Shown here one piece after another: positions 27,130 through 36,866 of a stretch of 64,000 nucleotides of DNA. The translations under genes and the position numbers were made by a program. A model generated the notes under the pieces. It saw only the letters and a list, made by a program, of their open reading frames with translations, was not told the origin of the DNA and ran no database searches. Source of the stretch: DDH964 sp963806685 (GTDB taxonomy: Bacteria; Desulfobacterota; Desulfuromonadia; Desulfuromonadales; DDH964). The DNA lies in assembly GCA_963806685.1 (NCBI GenBank), contig CAWDZB010000003.1:62001-126000 (forward strand). Reading direction: 5' to 3'. Position 1 is the stretch's first letter. Every line of letters begins with the position of its first letter.

Positions 27130-27327
27130 TTGGAAGTCAAGGTAATCGACGGCAACCTGGCCAAGGCGATGAAGGTCATGAAGCGCAAACTGCAGCAGGA
27201 GGGGTTGTTTCGCGAGATGAAGAACCGCCGCAGCTACGAAAAACCGAGCGACAAGCGCAAGCGCAAGCACAAGGAGTCCCAGCGGCGGGAGCGCAAACGG
27301 CTCGCCAAAATGCGGCGTTATTCCTGA
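27130..27327 (+). CDS. rpsU: 30S ribosomal protein S21
   Basis: The 65-residue basic protein is S21. It begins VKVIDGNLAKAMKVMKRKLQQEGLFREMKNR in family register and ends in a lysine/arginine-rich tail. S21 sits on the 30S platform and assists initiation. The start is TTG at 27130 behind AAAGGAGGC. A rare start on a ribosomal gene could limit its synthesis. It follows kamA by 29 bases. Confidence 0.95.
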   Translation: MEVKVIDGNLAKAMKVMKRKLQQEGLFREMKNRRSYEKPSDKRKRKHKESQRRERKRLAKMRRYS

Positions 27328-27391
27328 GCCGTCGCGCCGTTCCGGTTGTACGAGAGGGGCGAAAGGGGAAGTCGAGCGCTGAGCGAAGCGT

Positions 27392-27922
27392 TCAGCGCGG
27401 ACTCCCCGCCGCCTCCAGCCCCTGCCGATAGCGCCTGCCGTTCTCGATGTAACGCAGGGCACTCTCCCGCAGTTTCTCCCGCCCCGCCGCGTCCAGCGTG
27501 CGGACGATCTTTCCCGGCGAACCAAGGACCACCGATCCGTCGGGCACTTCCATTCTCTCTGTCACCAGGGCATTGGCGCCGATCAGGCAGCCGCTGCCGA
27601 TCTTCGCCCCGTTGAGAATCACCGCGTTCATGCCGATCAGACTGCCGTCGCCGATGGTGCAGCCGTGGAGAATCACCTTGTGGCCGACGGTGACTTGGCG
27701 GCCGACGGTCAGGGGGAAGCCGGGGTCGACGTGGAGGATCGAGCCGTCCTGGATGTTGCTGCCGGCGCCGATGGTGATCAGGTCGTTGTCGGCGCGGACG
27801 ACGACGTTGAACCAAATGCTTGCATCCTCCTCGACGACAACCGAACCGATCAGGGTGGCGTTGGGGGCGATGAAGTGCTCGCCGCACAACTGAACCTTGC
27901 GTGCGGCCAGGTCGTAGATCAT
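27392..27922 (-). CDS. Gamma-class carbonic anhydrase-like hexapeptide protein
   Basis: The 176-residue protein is a left-handed beta-helix of hexapeptide repeats. It contains VVVRADNDLITIGAGSNIQDGSILHVD, GHKVILHGCTIGDGSLIGMNAVI and VPDGSVVLGSPGKIVR. The histidines LHVD, GHKV and LHGC match the zinc ligands of the gamma carbonic anhydrase (YrdA/PaaY) group. The ATG at 27922 was chosen at the family start, and upstream residues come from the neighbouring repeat. Hydratase activity is not certain for this subgroup. Confidence 0.9.
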   Translation of the reverse strand: MIYDLAARKVQLCGEHFIAPNATLIGSVVVEEDASIWFNVVVRADNDLITIGAGSNIQDGSILHVDPGFPLTVGRQVTVGHKVILHGCTIGDGSLIGMNAVILNGAKIGSGCLIGANALVTERMEVPDGSVVLGSPGKIVRTLDAAGREKLRESALRYIENGRRYRQGLEAAGSPR

Positions 27923-27945
27923 TGGGGGCTCCTTTCGATGGCAAA

Positions 27946-28280
27946 GGCTGTGTCTCACGCAGCGCCGCAACGAACGCTACGAAAACCGATTGAATGATTG
28001 AACACAAGTCCGGTTCAAGAATGGAATCCAAGAAGGGTTCGCGCGGATAACTTCGGATAGCGTCCGATAAAGTTCGGATTCGGGTCAAACAAAAAAAGGT
28101 TGATCAGATTTTTATCCGAATTGATCAGACATGATCCGCCAGAAACCGGTTTTTATCCGTTCTGCTCCCTGTATGCTCGAGTGGCCGCATGGCGCGGGTG
28201 AGAGACGCCGCTGACCTGGAAATGAAGGCTTGCGATCTTGTTTTTACGTAGCGTCGTCGCGGCGTCGCGTGAGGCGGTCT
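27946..28280. repeat. Dispersed repeat copy 2, inverted relative to copy 1
   Basis: The left end carries TCTCACGCAGCGCCGCAACG and ACGCTACG. The reverse complement of the right end carries CTCACGCGACGCCGCGACG and ACGCTACG. Internal TGATCAGATTTTTATCCGAA followed by TGATCAGA and TGATCCGC aligns with the reverse complement of the 21.4 kb copy. No coding frame is present. It lies between two minus-strand genes. Confidence 0.7.
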
Positions 28281-28305
28281 CTCAGGTTTCCAGATCTTTG
28301 AGATC

Positions 28306-29238
28306 TCAGCCGATCCAGCCGAGCAAGATCGCCCCCAGGGTGGCGCTGCCGACGATCACCCAGAGAAGCACCCCCTGCAGCAGCGGCCGGTGGCCGACTC
28401 GCTGCAGCACCTGGCGGCTGAGGCCCATGCCGATCAGCAGAAGCGTCACCACCAGCCCCTGGCGGGCGACGGCGTGCAGGTCCTGCCAGAGCGGAGTGAA
28501 ACGGGGAAGTGCGCTGCGCAGGCCGGCGGCGGCGATGAAACCGAGAATGAAGAGGGGAAAGCGGACCTTCCCTTCCGACTTGGTGCGCCAGGAGGCGAAG
28601 AGGGCGCTCGGCATGATCCAGAGGGCGCGGGCGAGCTTGATAGTGGTGGCGATCGCCAGGGCGCCGCCGCCGAAGGCCGCCGCGGCGCCGACCACGCTGC
28701 TGGTGTCGTGGATCGCCAGCGCCGCCCAGACGCCGAAGGCGTGGGGGGAGAGACCGACGAGGTGGCCGAGCGGCGGAAAAAGGATCAGGGCGACGGCGTT
28801 GAGGGTGAAGACCGTGGCCAGGGCGACGGCGGTCTCATCGTCGTTGGCCTCGATCACCGGCGCCATGGCGGCGATGGCGCTGCCGCCGCAGATCGCCGTG
28901 CCGTAGGCGATCAGCGAGGCGGTGGCCGGCGCGGTGCCGAGGCGGCGGCCGAGCCAGTGGCCGAGCGCTACGGTGAGGACGATGCCGATCAGGGTGTAGA
29001 GAACGGCGCCCCTGGCCGCCGCCCAGACCTGGCCGAGGCCGAGGCCAAAGCCGAGGCCGACCACCGAAAGCTGCAGCAGGCGCTTGCTCCACACCCCGAT
29101 CTGCCGCGGCCAGGGGTTGCCGAGGGTCATGCTCAGCGTCACTCCGGAGGCCAGCGCCAGCGGCGGCCCGACCCACGGCCAGCAGGATAGTCCCAACAGC
29201 AGCAGAAACAGCCCCTGGCGTCTTCGTTCCATGTTCAT
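28306..29238 (-). CDS. YeiH-family putative sulfate/sulfite exporter
   Basis: The 310-residue protein has about ten membrane helices. It carries the YeiH/PF03601 signatures: LTVALGHWLGRRLG, GTAICGGSAIAAMAPVI and ALAIHDTSSVVGAAAAFG. The family is annotated as sulfate exporters. A divergent LysR gene lies 120 bases away, the same arrangement as yeiH/yeiE of enterobacteria. This supports local control. Confidence 0.9.
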   Translation of the reverse strand: MNMERRRQGLFLLLLGLSCWPWVGPPLALASGVTLSMTLGNPWPRQIGVWSKRLLQLSVVGLGFGLGLGQVWAAARGAVLYTLIGIVLTVALGHWLGRRLGTAPATASLIAYGTAICGGSAIAAMAPVIEANDDETAVALATVFTLNAVALILFPPLGHLVGLSPHAFGVWAALAIHDTSSVVGAAAAFGGGALAIATTIKLARALWIMPSALFASWRTKSEGKVRFPLFILGFIAAAGLRSALPRFTPLWQDLHAVARQGLVVTLLLIGMGLSRQVLQRVGHRPLLQGVLLWVIVGSATLGAILLGWIG

Positions 29239-29297
29239 GTCCGACCCCCAGTCTATGCCGATTCATCGCATTATCTGGATTGCATTATGTGACAGGA

Positions 29298-29326
29298 GCT
29301 GTTATTTATCAAATGGGTAATAATTA
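29298..29326. promoter_or_regulatory. Candidate LysR operator between the exporter and regulator genes
   Basis: The intergenic DNA is suddenly AT-rich and contains the dyad TTATT...AATAA in TTATTTATCAAATGGGTAATAA (about 29303-29325). It fits the T-N11-A type of LysR box. Both divergent starts lie within 90 bases. Confidence 0.45.
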
Positions 29327-29358
29327 TATTATCGTTCGAAAAAATTGATATAAATGCC

Positions 29359-30243
29359 ATGGCCATCACCCTGCGGCAACTCGACATCTTCGCGGCCACC
29401 GCCGCCAGCGGCAACCTCACCCGGGCCGCCGGCCGGATCGGCCTCTCCCAGTCGGCGGCGAGCATGGCGCTGGCCGAACTCGAGCGGCAGTTCTCCGAGC
29501 CGCTCTTCGACCGCGTCGGCAAACGTCTGGTGCTCAACGAGCGGGGGCGGGCGCTGCTGCCGCGCACCCAGGAGGTGCTGGAGCGGGTGCGGGAGATCGG
29601 CGATTTGTTCGGCAGCGAGACCGGGCGGCTCGCCGGAGCGCTGCGCATCGGCGCCAGCTCGACCATCGGCAACTACCTGATCCCGCGCCTGCTCGGCAAG
29701 CTGGCCGGCAGCCACCCGGAGCTGACCCTGCACCTCGACGTGGTCAACACCGAGCAGGTGATCAGCGGCATGGCCGCCTTCGCCTACGACATCGGCTTTG
29801 TCGAGGGCCCCTGCCGGCGGCCGGAGCTGGAAACCATCCCCTGGCGGGAGGATCGGCTGGCGGTCTTCGCCGCCGCCGACCATCCGCTTGCGGCCAGGGC
29901 CGCCCTCACCCCCGCCGACCTGGCCGGGGAGCGCTGGATCCTGCGCGAGCCCGGCTCGGGAACCCGCGAGGTTTTCGAACGGGCGGTCGCCGGTCGCCTC
30001 GCTCTCCTCGATGTTCTGCTTGAACTCGGCCACAGCGAAGCGATCAAGCAGGCCGTCGAGGCCGGCCTCGGTCTCGGCTGCCTGTCATTGCTGACCCTGT
30101 CGCGGGCGCTGGAAGTCGGCGCCCTGAAGCTGCTGCCCACTCCCTTTCTCGATCTCTCCCGGACCCTCAACATCCTGATCCATCGCGACAAGTACCGCAC
30201 CGCGGTGCTGCGCGCCTTTCTCGACTACTGCCAGGGCGCCTGA
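29359..30243 (+). CDS. LysR-family regulator, YeiE-like
   Basis: The 294-residue protein has an N-terminal helix-turn-helix (TLRQLDIFAAT..GNLTRAAGRIGLSQSAASMAL). Its effector domain begins LRIGASSTIGNYLIPRLLG, the motif typical of CysB/CysL/YeiE-type sulfur-responsive regulators. It is divergent from the YeiH-like exporter, which is the likely target. The ATG at 29359 sits in an AT-rich leader. Confidence 0.9.
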   Translation: MAITLRQLDIFAATAASGNLTRAAGRIGLSQSAASMALAELERQFSEPLFDRVGKRLVLNERGRALLPRTQEVLERVREIGDLFGSETGRLAGALRIGASSTIGNYLIPRLLGKLAGSHPELTLHLDVVNTEQVISGMAAFAYDIGFVEGPCRRPELETIPWREDRLAVFAAADHPLAARAALTPADLAGERWILREPGSGTREVFERAVAGRLALLDVLLELGHSEAIKQAVEAGLGLGCLSLLTLSRALEVGALKLLPTPFLDLSRTLNILIHRDKYRTAVLRAFLDYCQGA

Positions 30244-30441
30244 GAACCGCGCTGTTCTGCGCAGCGCCGGGCGGCCAGTGCCTGCCGGTCATCATCAAGC
30301 CAATGGTGAATGCGAGCAATCTCGGGGGTAGAGCGGGCGCGGCCGTGAGGGGGATGGTTTACGAGGAATCGGGCCGCCATGTGGACGGGCGGCGGACTCT
30401 TGAATGGAGCGGCCGGCAGGGGAAGGGGAGGGCGGCTCGGC

Positions 30442-31971
<1,530 letters not shown>

Positions 31972-32006
31972 GGTTCTCTCGTTTCGCTGGCTTTCCAAAA
32001 GCACGG

Positions 32007-33674
32007 TCAATCGGCCGGCAGGACCAGGCTGAAGGTGCTCCCCCGGCCCGGCTGGCTATCCACCTCGATGGTGCCGTGGTGCGACTGGGCGATGCCGAGG
32101 CTGACCGACAGCCCCAGGCCCGTGCCCCGGGATCCCTCCTTGCTGGTGAAGAAGGGGGTAAAGATCTGCTGCAAATCGGCGGCGGGAATGCCGATGCCGT
32201 TGTCGCGGACACTGACCACTGCCCAGCGCCGGTCCCCCTCGATGCGCAGGGCGGTGGTGATCTCGATGAACTTGCGCTGCCGGTTGGTCTCGGTCAGGCC
32301 GTCACGGGCATTGACCAGGAAATTGGCCAGGACCTGCTGCAGCTGCTGGCCGTTGGCGGTGATCCGCGGCAGGTCGGGGGCGAGGTGCTTGATCAACTGG
32401 ATGCGGCTCTGGTCGATCTGGAACTTCATCAGGCCGATCGCCCCGTCCACCTCGGCGTTGAGATCGACGTCGGTGACCGGAAACTGGTCCTGGCGGGAGA
32501 AGGTCAGCAGGTTCTGGACGATCCGCTTGCAGCGCAGCCCGCAGTTGACGATGTCGCCGAGCAGCTCGCCGTCCTCCGGCTTGAGGTCGGCGCCGCGCAG
32601 CAGCAGCTGGGCGGTGCCGATGATGACTGTCATCGGGCTGTTCAGCTCGTGGGCGACCCCGGCGGCCATCTCCCCCAGGGCGGCGAGCTTGGCGGACTGG
32701 ACCAGCTGCGCCTCCAGCTTGGTCTTCTTGGTGACGTCCTTGATGATGTGGGTGACCGCCACCAGCTGCTGCTCGTCGTTGACCACCGGGTAGTAGGAGA
32801 GGTCGAGGATCAGGCCGCTGTCGGTCTGCACCCGGCGGAAGATCGGCTCGCCGGTGGTGCGGATCTCCTGGATCGGGCATTCGGGGCAGGGGGTGTCGCG
32901 GTGCTTGAGGCGGGCGAAGCACTTGTTGCTTTCGACCGCGTCCCAGTAGGTGGCCAGCTCGTCGGGAAGGCGGTCGTTGTGCTGGAGGATGTTGTAGTCG
33001 GTGTCGACCAGGAAGATCGCGTCGGTGACCGCCCGGAAGGTCGCCTCCCACTCCATCTTCGCCCGGCTGACCCGCTTGTAGAGCTGGGCGTTCTGCATGC
33101 TGAAGGCAAGCTGGTCGGCGAGGTGCTGGACGAAGTTGAACTCGGCGCGGCCATAGGCCCGCCCGCGGCTGCTGCCGACCAGCAGCAGACCGGTGACCGC
33201 CGCCCGCTGGTAGAGGGGGGCGACCGCCAGGGAGCGCAGCTGGAGGTGATTGTCAGGATTGAGCAGGGCCAGGAACGGGCCGTCCTCCCAGGGGTCGTAG
33301 ATGGTCGCCCGCTGCCCCTCCAGCACCTGCCAGAGGCGCGATTTTTTGGGAATGTTCCCGGCGGTGCAGAAGTCCTTCGGGGCGGTCGCCCGCAGTGTCA
33401 GGGTCCCGCCGCGCAGCGTCGCCAGCCCCAGGAAGTCGCAGGGGAGGGCCTCCGGCAGCTTGCGGAACGCCCGTTCGATGATGTCCTCGAGGGACATGTC
33501 GAGGTTGATGTCCCGGATCAGCTGGTGAAGGATCTCCAGCCGGCTATTCTGCTTGAGAACCTCCTCGTTGCGCTTCTTCAGCTCGACATAGTAGTTGAGC
33601 TTGGAGGAGTCGACCCCGGTCAGCTGTTCCAGCAGTTTATCCCTGTTGTCTACGGACGGTTCCATTTCGGCCAT
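32007..33674 (-). CDS. GAF/PAS sensor histidine kinase
   Basis: The 555-residue soluble protein has an N-terminal coiled region and a GAF domain (about 45-205). A PAS domain (about 215-320) contains CFARLKHRDTPCPECPI, a cysteine-rich insert that could bind metal. The kinase core has H-box GVAHELNSPMT, N-box NFLVNARDG, DNGIGIP and GTGLGLS. No membrane helices are visible, so the signal is cytoplasmic, perhaps an aldehyde or redox state. It pairs with the response regulator 36 bases downstream and follows the dehydrogenase by 9 bases. Confidence 0.92.
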   Translation of the reverse strand: MAEMEPSVDNRDKLLEQLTGVDSSKLNYYVELKKRNEEVLKQNSRLEILHQLIRDINLDMSLEDIIERAFRKLPEALPCDFLGLATLRGGTLTLRATAPKDFCTAGNIPKKSRLWQVLEGQRATIYDPWEDGPFLALLNPDNHLQLRSLAVAPLYQRAAVTGLLLVGSSRGRAYGRAEFNFVQHLADQLAFSMQNAQLYKRVSRAKMEWEATFRAVTDAIFLVDTDYNILQHNDRLPDELATYWDAVESNKCFARLKHRDTPCPECPIQEIRTTGEPIFRRVQTDSGLILDLSYYPVVNDEQQLVAVTHIIKDVTKKTKLEAQLVQSAKLAALGEMAAGVAHELNSPMTVIIGTAQLLLRGADLKPEDGELLGDIVNCGLRCKRIVQNLLTFSRQDQFPVTDVDLNAEVDGAIGLMKFQIDQSRIQLIKHLAPDLPRITANGQQLQQVLANFLVNARDGLTETNRQRKFIEITTALRIEGDRRWAVVSVRDNGIGIPAADLQQIFTPFFTSKEGSRGTGLGLSVSLGIAQSHHGTIEVDSQPGRGSTFSLVLPAD

Positions 33675-33683
33675 CGATTCCGG

Positions 33684-34832
33684 TTACATCGCCTGACGAA
33701 AAATCGCTTCGATCTCGGCGGCGGTGGCGCTGCGCGGATTGGTCACCAGGCAGGCGTCCTTCACCGCGTTGCGGCTCAGAAGCGGGATGTCCTCCTCCTG
33801 CAGGCCGATCTGCGCCAGCCCCTTGGCCAGGCCGATTTCCTCGATCAGCTGCTTGACGACAGTGATCGAGCGCCCGGCGGCCTCCTCGTCACTGCGCCAG
33901 ATCGCCGTCTCCCCCATGGCCTGGGCGATGCGCCGGAACTTCTCCGGACAGGCCGGCAGGTTGAAGGCCATGACGTGGGGGAGGATTGCGGCGTTGGTTT
34001 CGCCGTGGTGCTGGTCGATCAGGCCGTCGACCTGGTGGGTCATGGCGTGGGTGGCCCCGAGGATGGCGTTGGAAAAAGCGAGGCCGGCGATCATGCTGGC
34101 CATCGCCATGTTGGTATTGGCCTCGATGTCGCCGCGGTCGGCCACCGCCCGCGGCAGGTTGGGGGCGATCAGTTCGATTGCCTTGAGGGCATGCATGTCG
34201 GTCAGCGGGGTGGCCGCCAGGGAGACGTAGGATTCGATGGCGTGGGTCAGGGCGTCCATGCCGGTGGCGGCGGCCAGCAGCGAATCCTTGGTGCGCAGCA
34301 ACTCGGGATCGACGATCGCGATATCGGGGACCAGGGACTTGGAGATAATCGACATCTTCAGCCGCCGGTCGACGTCGACAATGATGGCGAACTGGCTGAC
34401 CTCCGAGCCCGCCCCGGCGGTGGACGGGGCGATCACCATCGGCGGCAGCGGCCTGGCGATACGGTTGATCCCCTCGTAGTCCCGCAGCTTGCCGCCGTTG
34501 CTCACCAGGATCGCCACCGCCTTGGCGACGTCGGTGGGGCTGCCGCCGCCGACGGCGACGATGGCGTCGCAGCCGGTGGCCAGGTACTTTTCGGCCCCGG
34601 CCTCCACCTCGAAGGCCTTGGGGTTGGTGGTAAGCGCCGAGAAGACCTCGGTGGTGAGCCCTGCGGCGTGCAGGTAGCCCAGGGCCGGCTCGATCCAGCC
34701 TGCCTTGATCACCCCCGCATCGCTGACCACAAAGACCTTGGAGGCGCCGAGCCGCGCCGCGCTCTCGCCCAGCTGGCTGAGGGCGCCGCGGCCGAAGATG
34801 ATTTCCGGACTTACGAATTTGCTGATGTTCAT
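33684..34832 (-). CDS. Iron-containing alcohol dehydrogenase 1
   Basis: The 382-residue protein is a group III NAD(P)-dependent alcohol dehydrogenase. It has GGGSPTDVAKA (nucleotide loop), PSTAGAGSEVSQFAI, GMDALTHAIESY and the iron ligands in GATHAMTHQVDG and QHHGETNAAILPH. ATG 34832 starts at the family motif MNISKFVSPEIIFG. It is the promoter-proximal gene of a minus-strand group with the kinase and regulator, so the regulators may be induced together with their target. Confidence 0.93.
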   Translation of the reverse strand: MNISKFVSPEIIFGRGALSQLGESAARLGASKVFVVSDAGVIKAGWIEPALGYLHAAGLTTEVFSALTTNPKAFEVEAGAEKYLATGCDAIVAVGGGSPTDVAKAVAILVSNGGKLRDYEGINRIARPLPPMVIAPSTAGAGSEVSQFAIIVDVDRRLKMSIISKSLVPDIAIVDPELLRTKDSLLAAATGMDALTHAIESYVSLAATPLTDMHALKAIELIAPNLPRAVADRGDIEANTNMAMASMIAGLAFSNAILGATHAMTHQVDGLIDQHHGETNAAILPHVMAFNLPACPEKFRRIAQAMGETAIWRSDEEAAGRSITVVKQLIEEIGLAKGLAQIGLQEEDIPLLSRNAVKDACLVTNPRSATAAEIEAIFRQAM

Positions 34833-34944
34833 AGCCTCTCCCGCCGTCGGCCGACGGCACCGGGCAACGCGCCCAGCCTCCAAGTTTTTACCTTATCACG
34901 GTCCGCCTTCGGGCGGAACTCCTCACCGATGTGCCGTATACGCC

Positions 34945-34961
34945 TGCAAGGATCGTGACAG
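34945..34961 (-). promoter_or_regulatory. Imperfect sigma-54 promoter for the minus-strand dehydrogenase
   Basis: Read on the minus strand this is TGTCAC, five bases, then TTGCA. The -12 box matches the consensus TTGC and the -24 box has one mismatch (TGTCAC for TGGCAC). It lies 113 bases before the start of dehydrogenase 1. Confidence 0.45.
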
Positions 34962-35137
34962 CTGCCGCCGGCACCCCGCAGCGGCCTGCTCTGCCCCTCC
35001 CGTGGTTCAATTCTGTATGTCCCAACTTCCCTGAATTATAGGGAAAAATAACGATGGCAGCAAATTTTCCAAGGGTGTCGAGGTCGGGCACACTGCCGCC
35101 CGGCCGCGGCAGGCGATTGTCTCGGAACGGGGCAGAG

Positions 35138-35154
35138 TGTTCCACTATGGAGCA
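35138..35154. promoter_or_regulatory. Palindromic upstream activator site 1
   Basis: TGTTCCA-N3-TGGAGCA is a 17-bp near-perfect palindrome about 210 bases upstream of the -24/-12 promoter. Its spacing and form suit an NtrC-type dimer. Confidence 0.6.
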
Positions 35155-35225
35155 GTCGGTCCGGGAAACAACGGGTGGTCGGGACTGGCTGGCGATGGCG
35201 GTCTCCGGCCGGCAGGGTGACAGTT

Positions 35226-35242
35226 TGTTCCAGGTTGGAGCG
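35226..35242. promoter_or_regulatory. Palindromic upstream activator site 2
   Basis: TGTTCCA-N3-TGGAGCG repeats site 1 with the same spacer length, 88 bases downstream of it and about 120 bases before the promoter. Two such sites are typical of sigma-54 enhancers. Confidence 0.6.
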
Positions 35243-35347
35243 AAGCGCGCCGAAGTGGTGCGCGGCCGTTGGGAAGGCGTCGGATCCGGTTCCGCCTTCC
35301 CATTGAAAAGCCAATAATTCAAGACAGATAGGTTCTAAGTCCGAATC

Positions 35348-35363
35348 TGGCACTCATGTTGCT
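35348..35363 (+). promoter_or_regulatory. Sigma-54 (-24/-12) promoter
   Basis: TGGCAC-TCATG-TTGCT is an exact consensus match with GG and GC separated by 10 bases. It lies 154 bases upstream of alcohol dehydrogenase 2. The remainder of the 34833-35516 gap has no gene. Confidence 0.88.
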
Positions 35364-35516
35364 GGATACCCCAAATATCGTTTTATTCGCGGCCGGATGA
35401 CAGCAGCCGCGGGCAAAACCAAAGCACAGGCCGGCAGGTCGTGGGACCGCCGGCGTTATTCATCGACCGGTTGGCAGCGGGCCAACCAAAACATCACAAA
35501 AGGAGAGAAGAACATC

Positions 35517-36680
35517 ATGGCAATGGCAGACCAGACTTTCGGCTTTTTCATCCCCACCGTCTCCCTCATGGGCGTCGGCTCCTCCAAGGAAACCGGCGAC
35601 CAGGTCAAGGCTCTCGGCGCCAAGAAGGCCCTGCTTGTCACCGACAAGGGCATTGCCGGGATCGGCATGGCCGACCAGATCAAGCAGCAGGTCGAAGCGG
35701 CCGGCGTCAAGGTCGTCATCTTCGACGGCGCTGAACCGAACCCGACCGACAAGAACGTCCATGACGGCCTGAAGGTCTACCAGGACGAGAAATGCGACTC
35801 GATCATCTCCCTCGGTGGCGGCTCCTCCCACGACTGCGCCAAGGGGATCGGCATGGTTGCCTCCAATGGCGGCCACGTCCGCGACCTCGAAGGGGTCAAC
35901 AAGACCACCAAGCCGATGCCTCCCTTCGTCGCCATCAACACCACCGCCGGCACCGCTTCCGAAATGACCCGCTTCTGCATCATCACCAACACCGACACCC
36001 ACGTGAAGATGGCCATCGTCGACTGGCGCTGCACCCCCAACATCGCCATCAACGACCCGGTGCTGATGGTCGGCAAGCCCGCTCCGCTGACCGCCGCCAC
36101 CGGCATGGACGCCCTGACCCACGCCGTCGAGGCCTACGTCTCCACCATCGCCACCCCGATCACCGACGCCTGCGCCATCAAGGCCATTGAGCTGATCGCC
36201 GACTACCTGCGCCCGGCGGTGGCCAACGGCCAGAACCTTGAGGCCCGCGACAAGATGGCCTACGCTGAGTACCTGGCCGGCATGGCCTTCAACAACGCCA
36301 GCCTCGGCTACGTCCACGCCATGGCCCACCAGCTCGGCGGCTTCTATAACCTGCCCCACGGCGTCTGCAACGCCATCCTGCTGCCGTCCGTCTGCGAGTT
36401 CAACATGATCTCCAATCCCAAGCGCTTCGCCGACATCGCCGTCGCCATGGGTGAGAACGTCGACGGCCTCTCCGACGTCGACGCCGCCGCCAAAGGGATC
36501 GCCGCCATCCGCAAGCTCTCCGCCGACATCGGCATCCCCGCCGGTCTTACCGCGCTGAACGTGAAAGAGACCGACCTGCGGATCATGGCCGAGAACGCCA
36601 TGAAAGACGCCTGCATGCTGACCAACCCGCGCATCGCCACCCTGGACTGTGTGGTCGGCATCTACAAGGCCGCCATGTAA
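35517..36680 (+). CDS. Iron-containing alcohol dehydrogenase 2
   Basis: The 387-residue group III alcohol dehydrogenase has GGGSSHDCAKGIGM, NTTAGTASEMTRFCI, GMDALTHAVEAY and the iron motifs GYVHAMAHQLGG and LPHGVCNAILLP. It resembles the methanol/1,3-propanediol/ethanol dehydrogenase type. AAGGAGAGAAG precedes ATG 35517. It is the first gene behind the consensus sigma-54 promoter and is followed by an aldehyde oxidoreductase. The pair can interconvert alcohol, aldehyde and acid. Confidence 0.95.
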   Translation: MAMADQTFGFFIPTVSLMGVGSSKETGDQVKALGAKKALLVTDKGIAGIGMADQIKQQVEAAGVKVVIFDGAEPNPTDKNVHDGLKVYQDEKCDSIISLGGGSSHDCAKGIGMVASNGGHVRDLEGVNKTTKPMPPFVAINTTAGTASEMTRFCIITNTDTHVKMAIVDWRCTPNIAINDPVLMVGKPAPLTAATGMDALTHAVEAYVSTIATPITDACAIKAIELIADYLRPAVANGQNLEARDKMAYAEYLAGMAFNNASLGYVHAMAHQLGGFYNLPHGVCNAILLPSVCEFNMISNPKRFADIAVAMGENVDGLSDVDAAAKGIAAIRKLSADIGIPAGLTALNVKETDLRIMAENAMKDACMLTNPRIATLDCVVGIYKAAM

Positions 36681-36699
36681 CTCGTCCGCGGTCCAAACC

Positions 36700-36733
36700 G
36701 GCCGGGGGGCGCCTTGAGGGGCGCTCCCCGGCC
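36700..36733 (+). promoter_or_regulatory. Strong intercistronic hairpin
   Basis: GGCCGGGGgGCGCC (36700-36713) pairs with GGGCGCtCCCCGGCC (36719-36733) over a short loop. No U-tract follows. It likely protects or processes the message between the dehydrogenase and oxidoreductase genes and so sets their expression ratio. Confidence 0.55.
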
Positions 36734-36866
36734 CGTCTCCGAGCCTGTGCGCCTACCGGGATCGATCCTCAGGGCGGCCGGCCAACGGGTTGCGCTGGAA
36801 ACGGCGCCGCCTCCCTTTCGGAAAGGAGATTCGCGGCATCAACAACCCCAGAAAGGGAGAGCTGTA

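Noticed and set aside
32076..34958. 960-codon open frame opposite the histidine kinase and alcohol dehydrogenase
   Set aside because: It lies antisense to two genes with full catalytic motifs and is low-complexity in G, D, Q and V. It is an effect of high GC.
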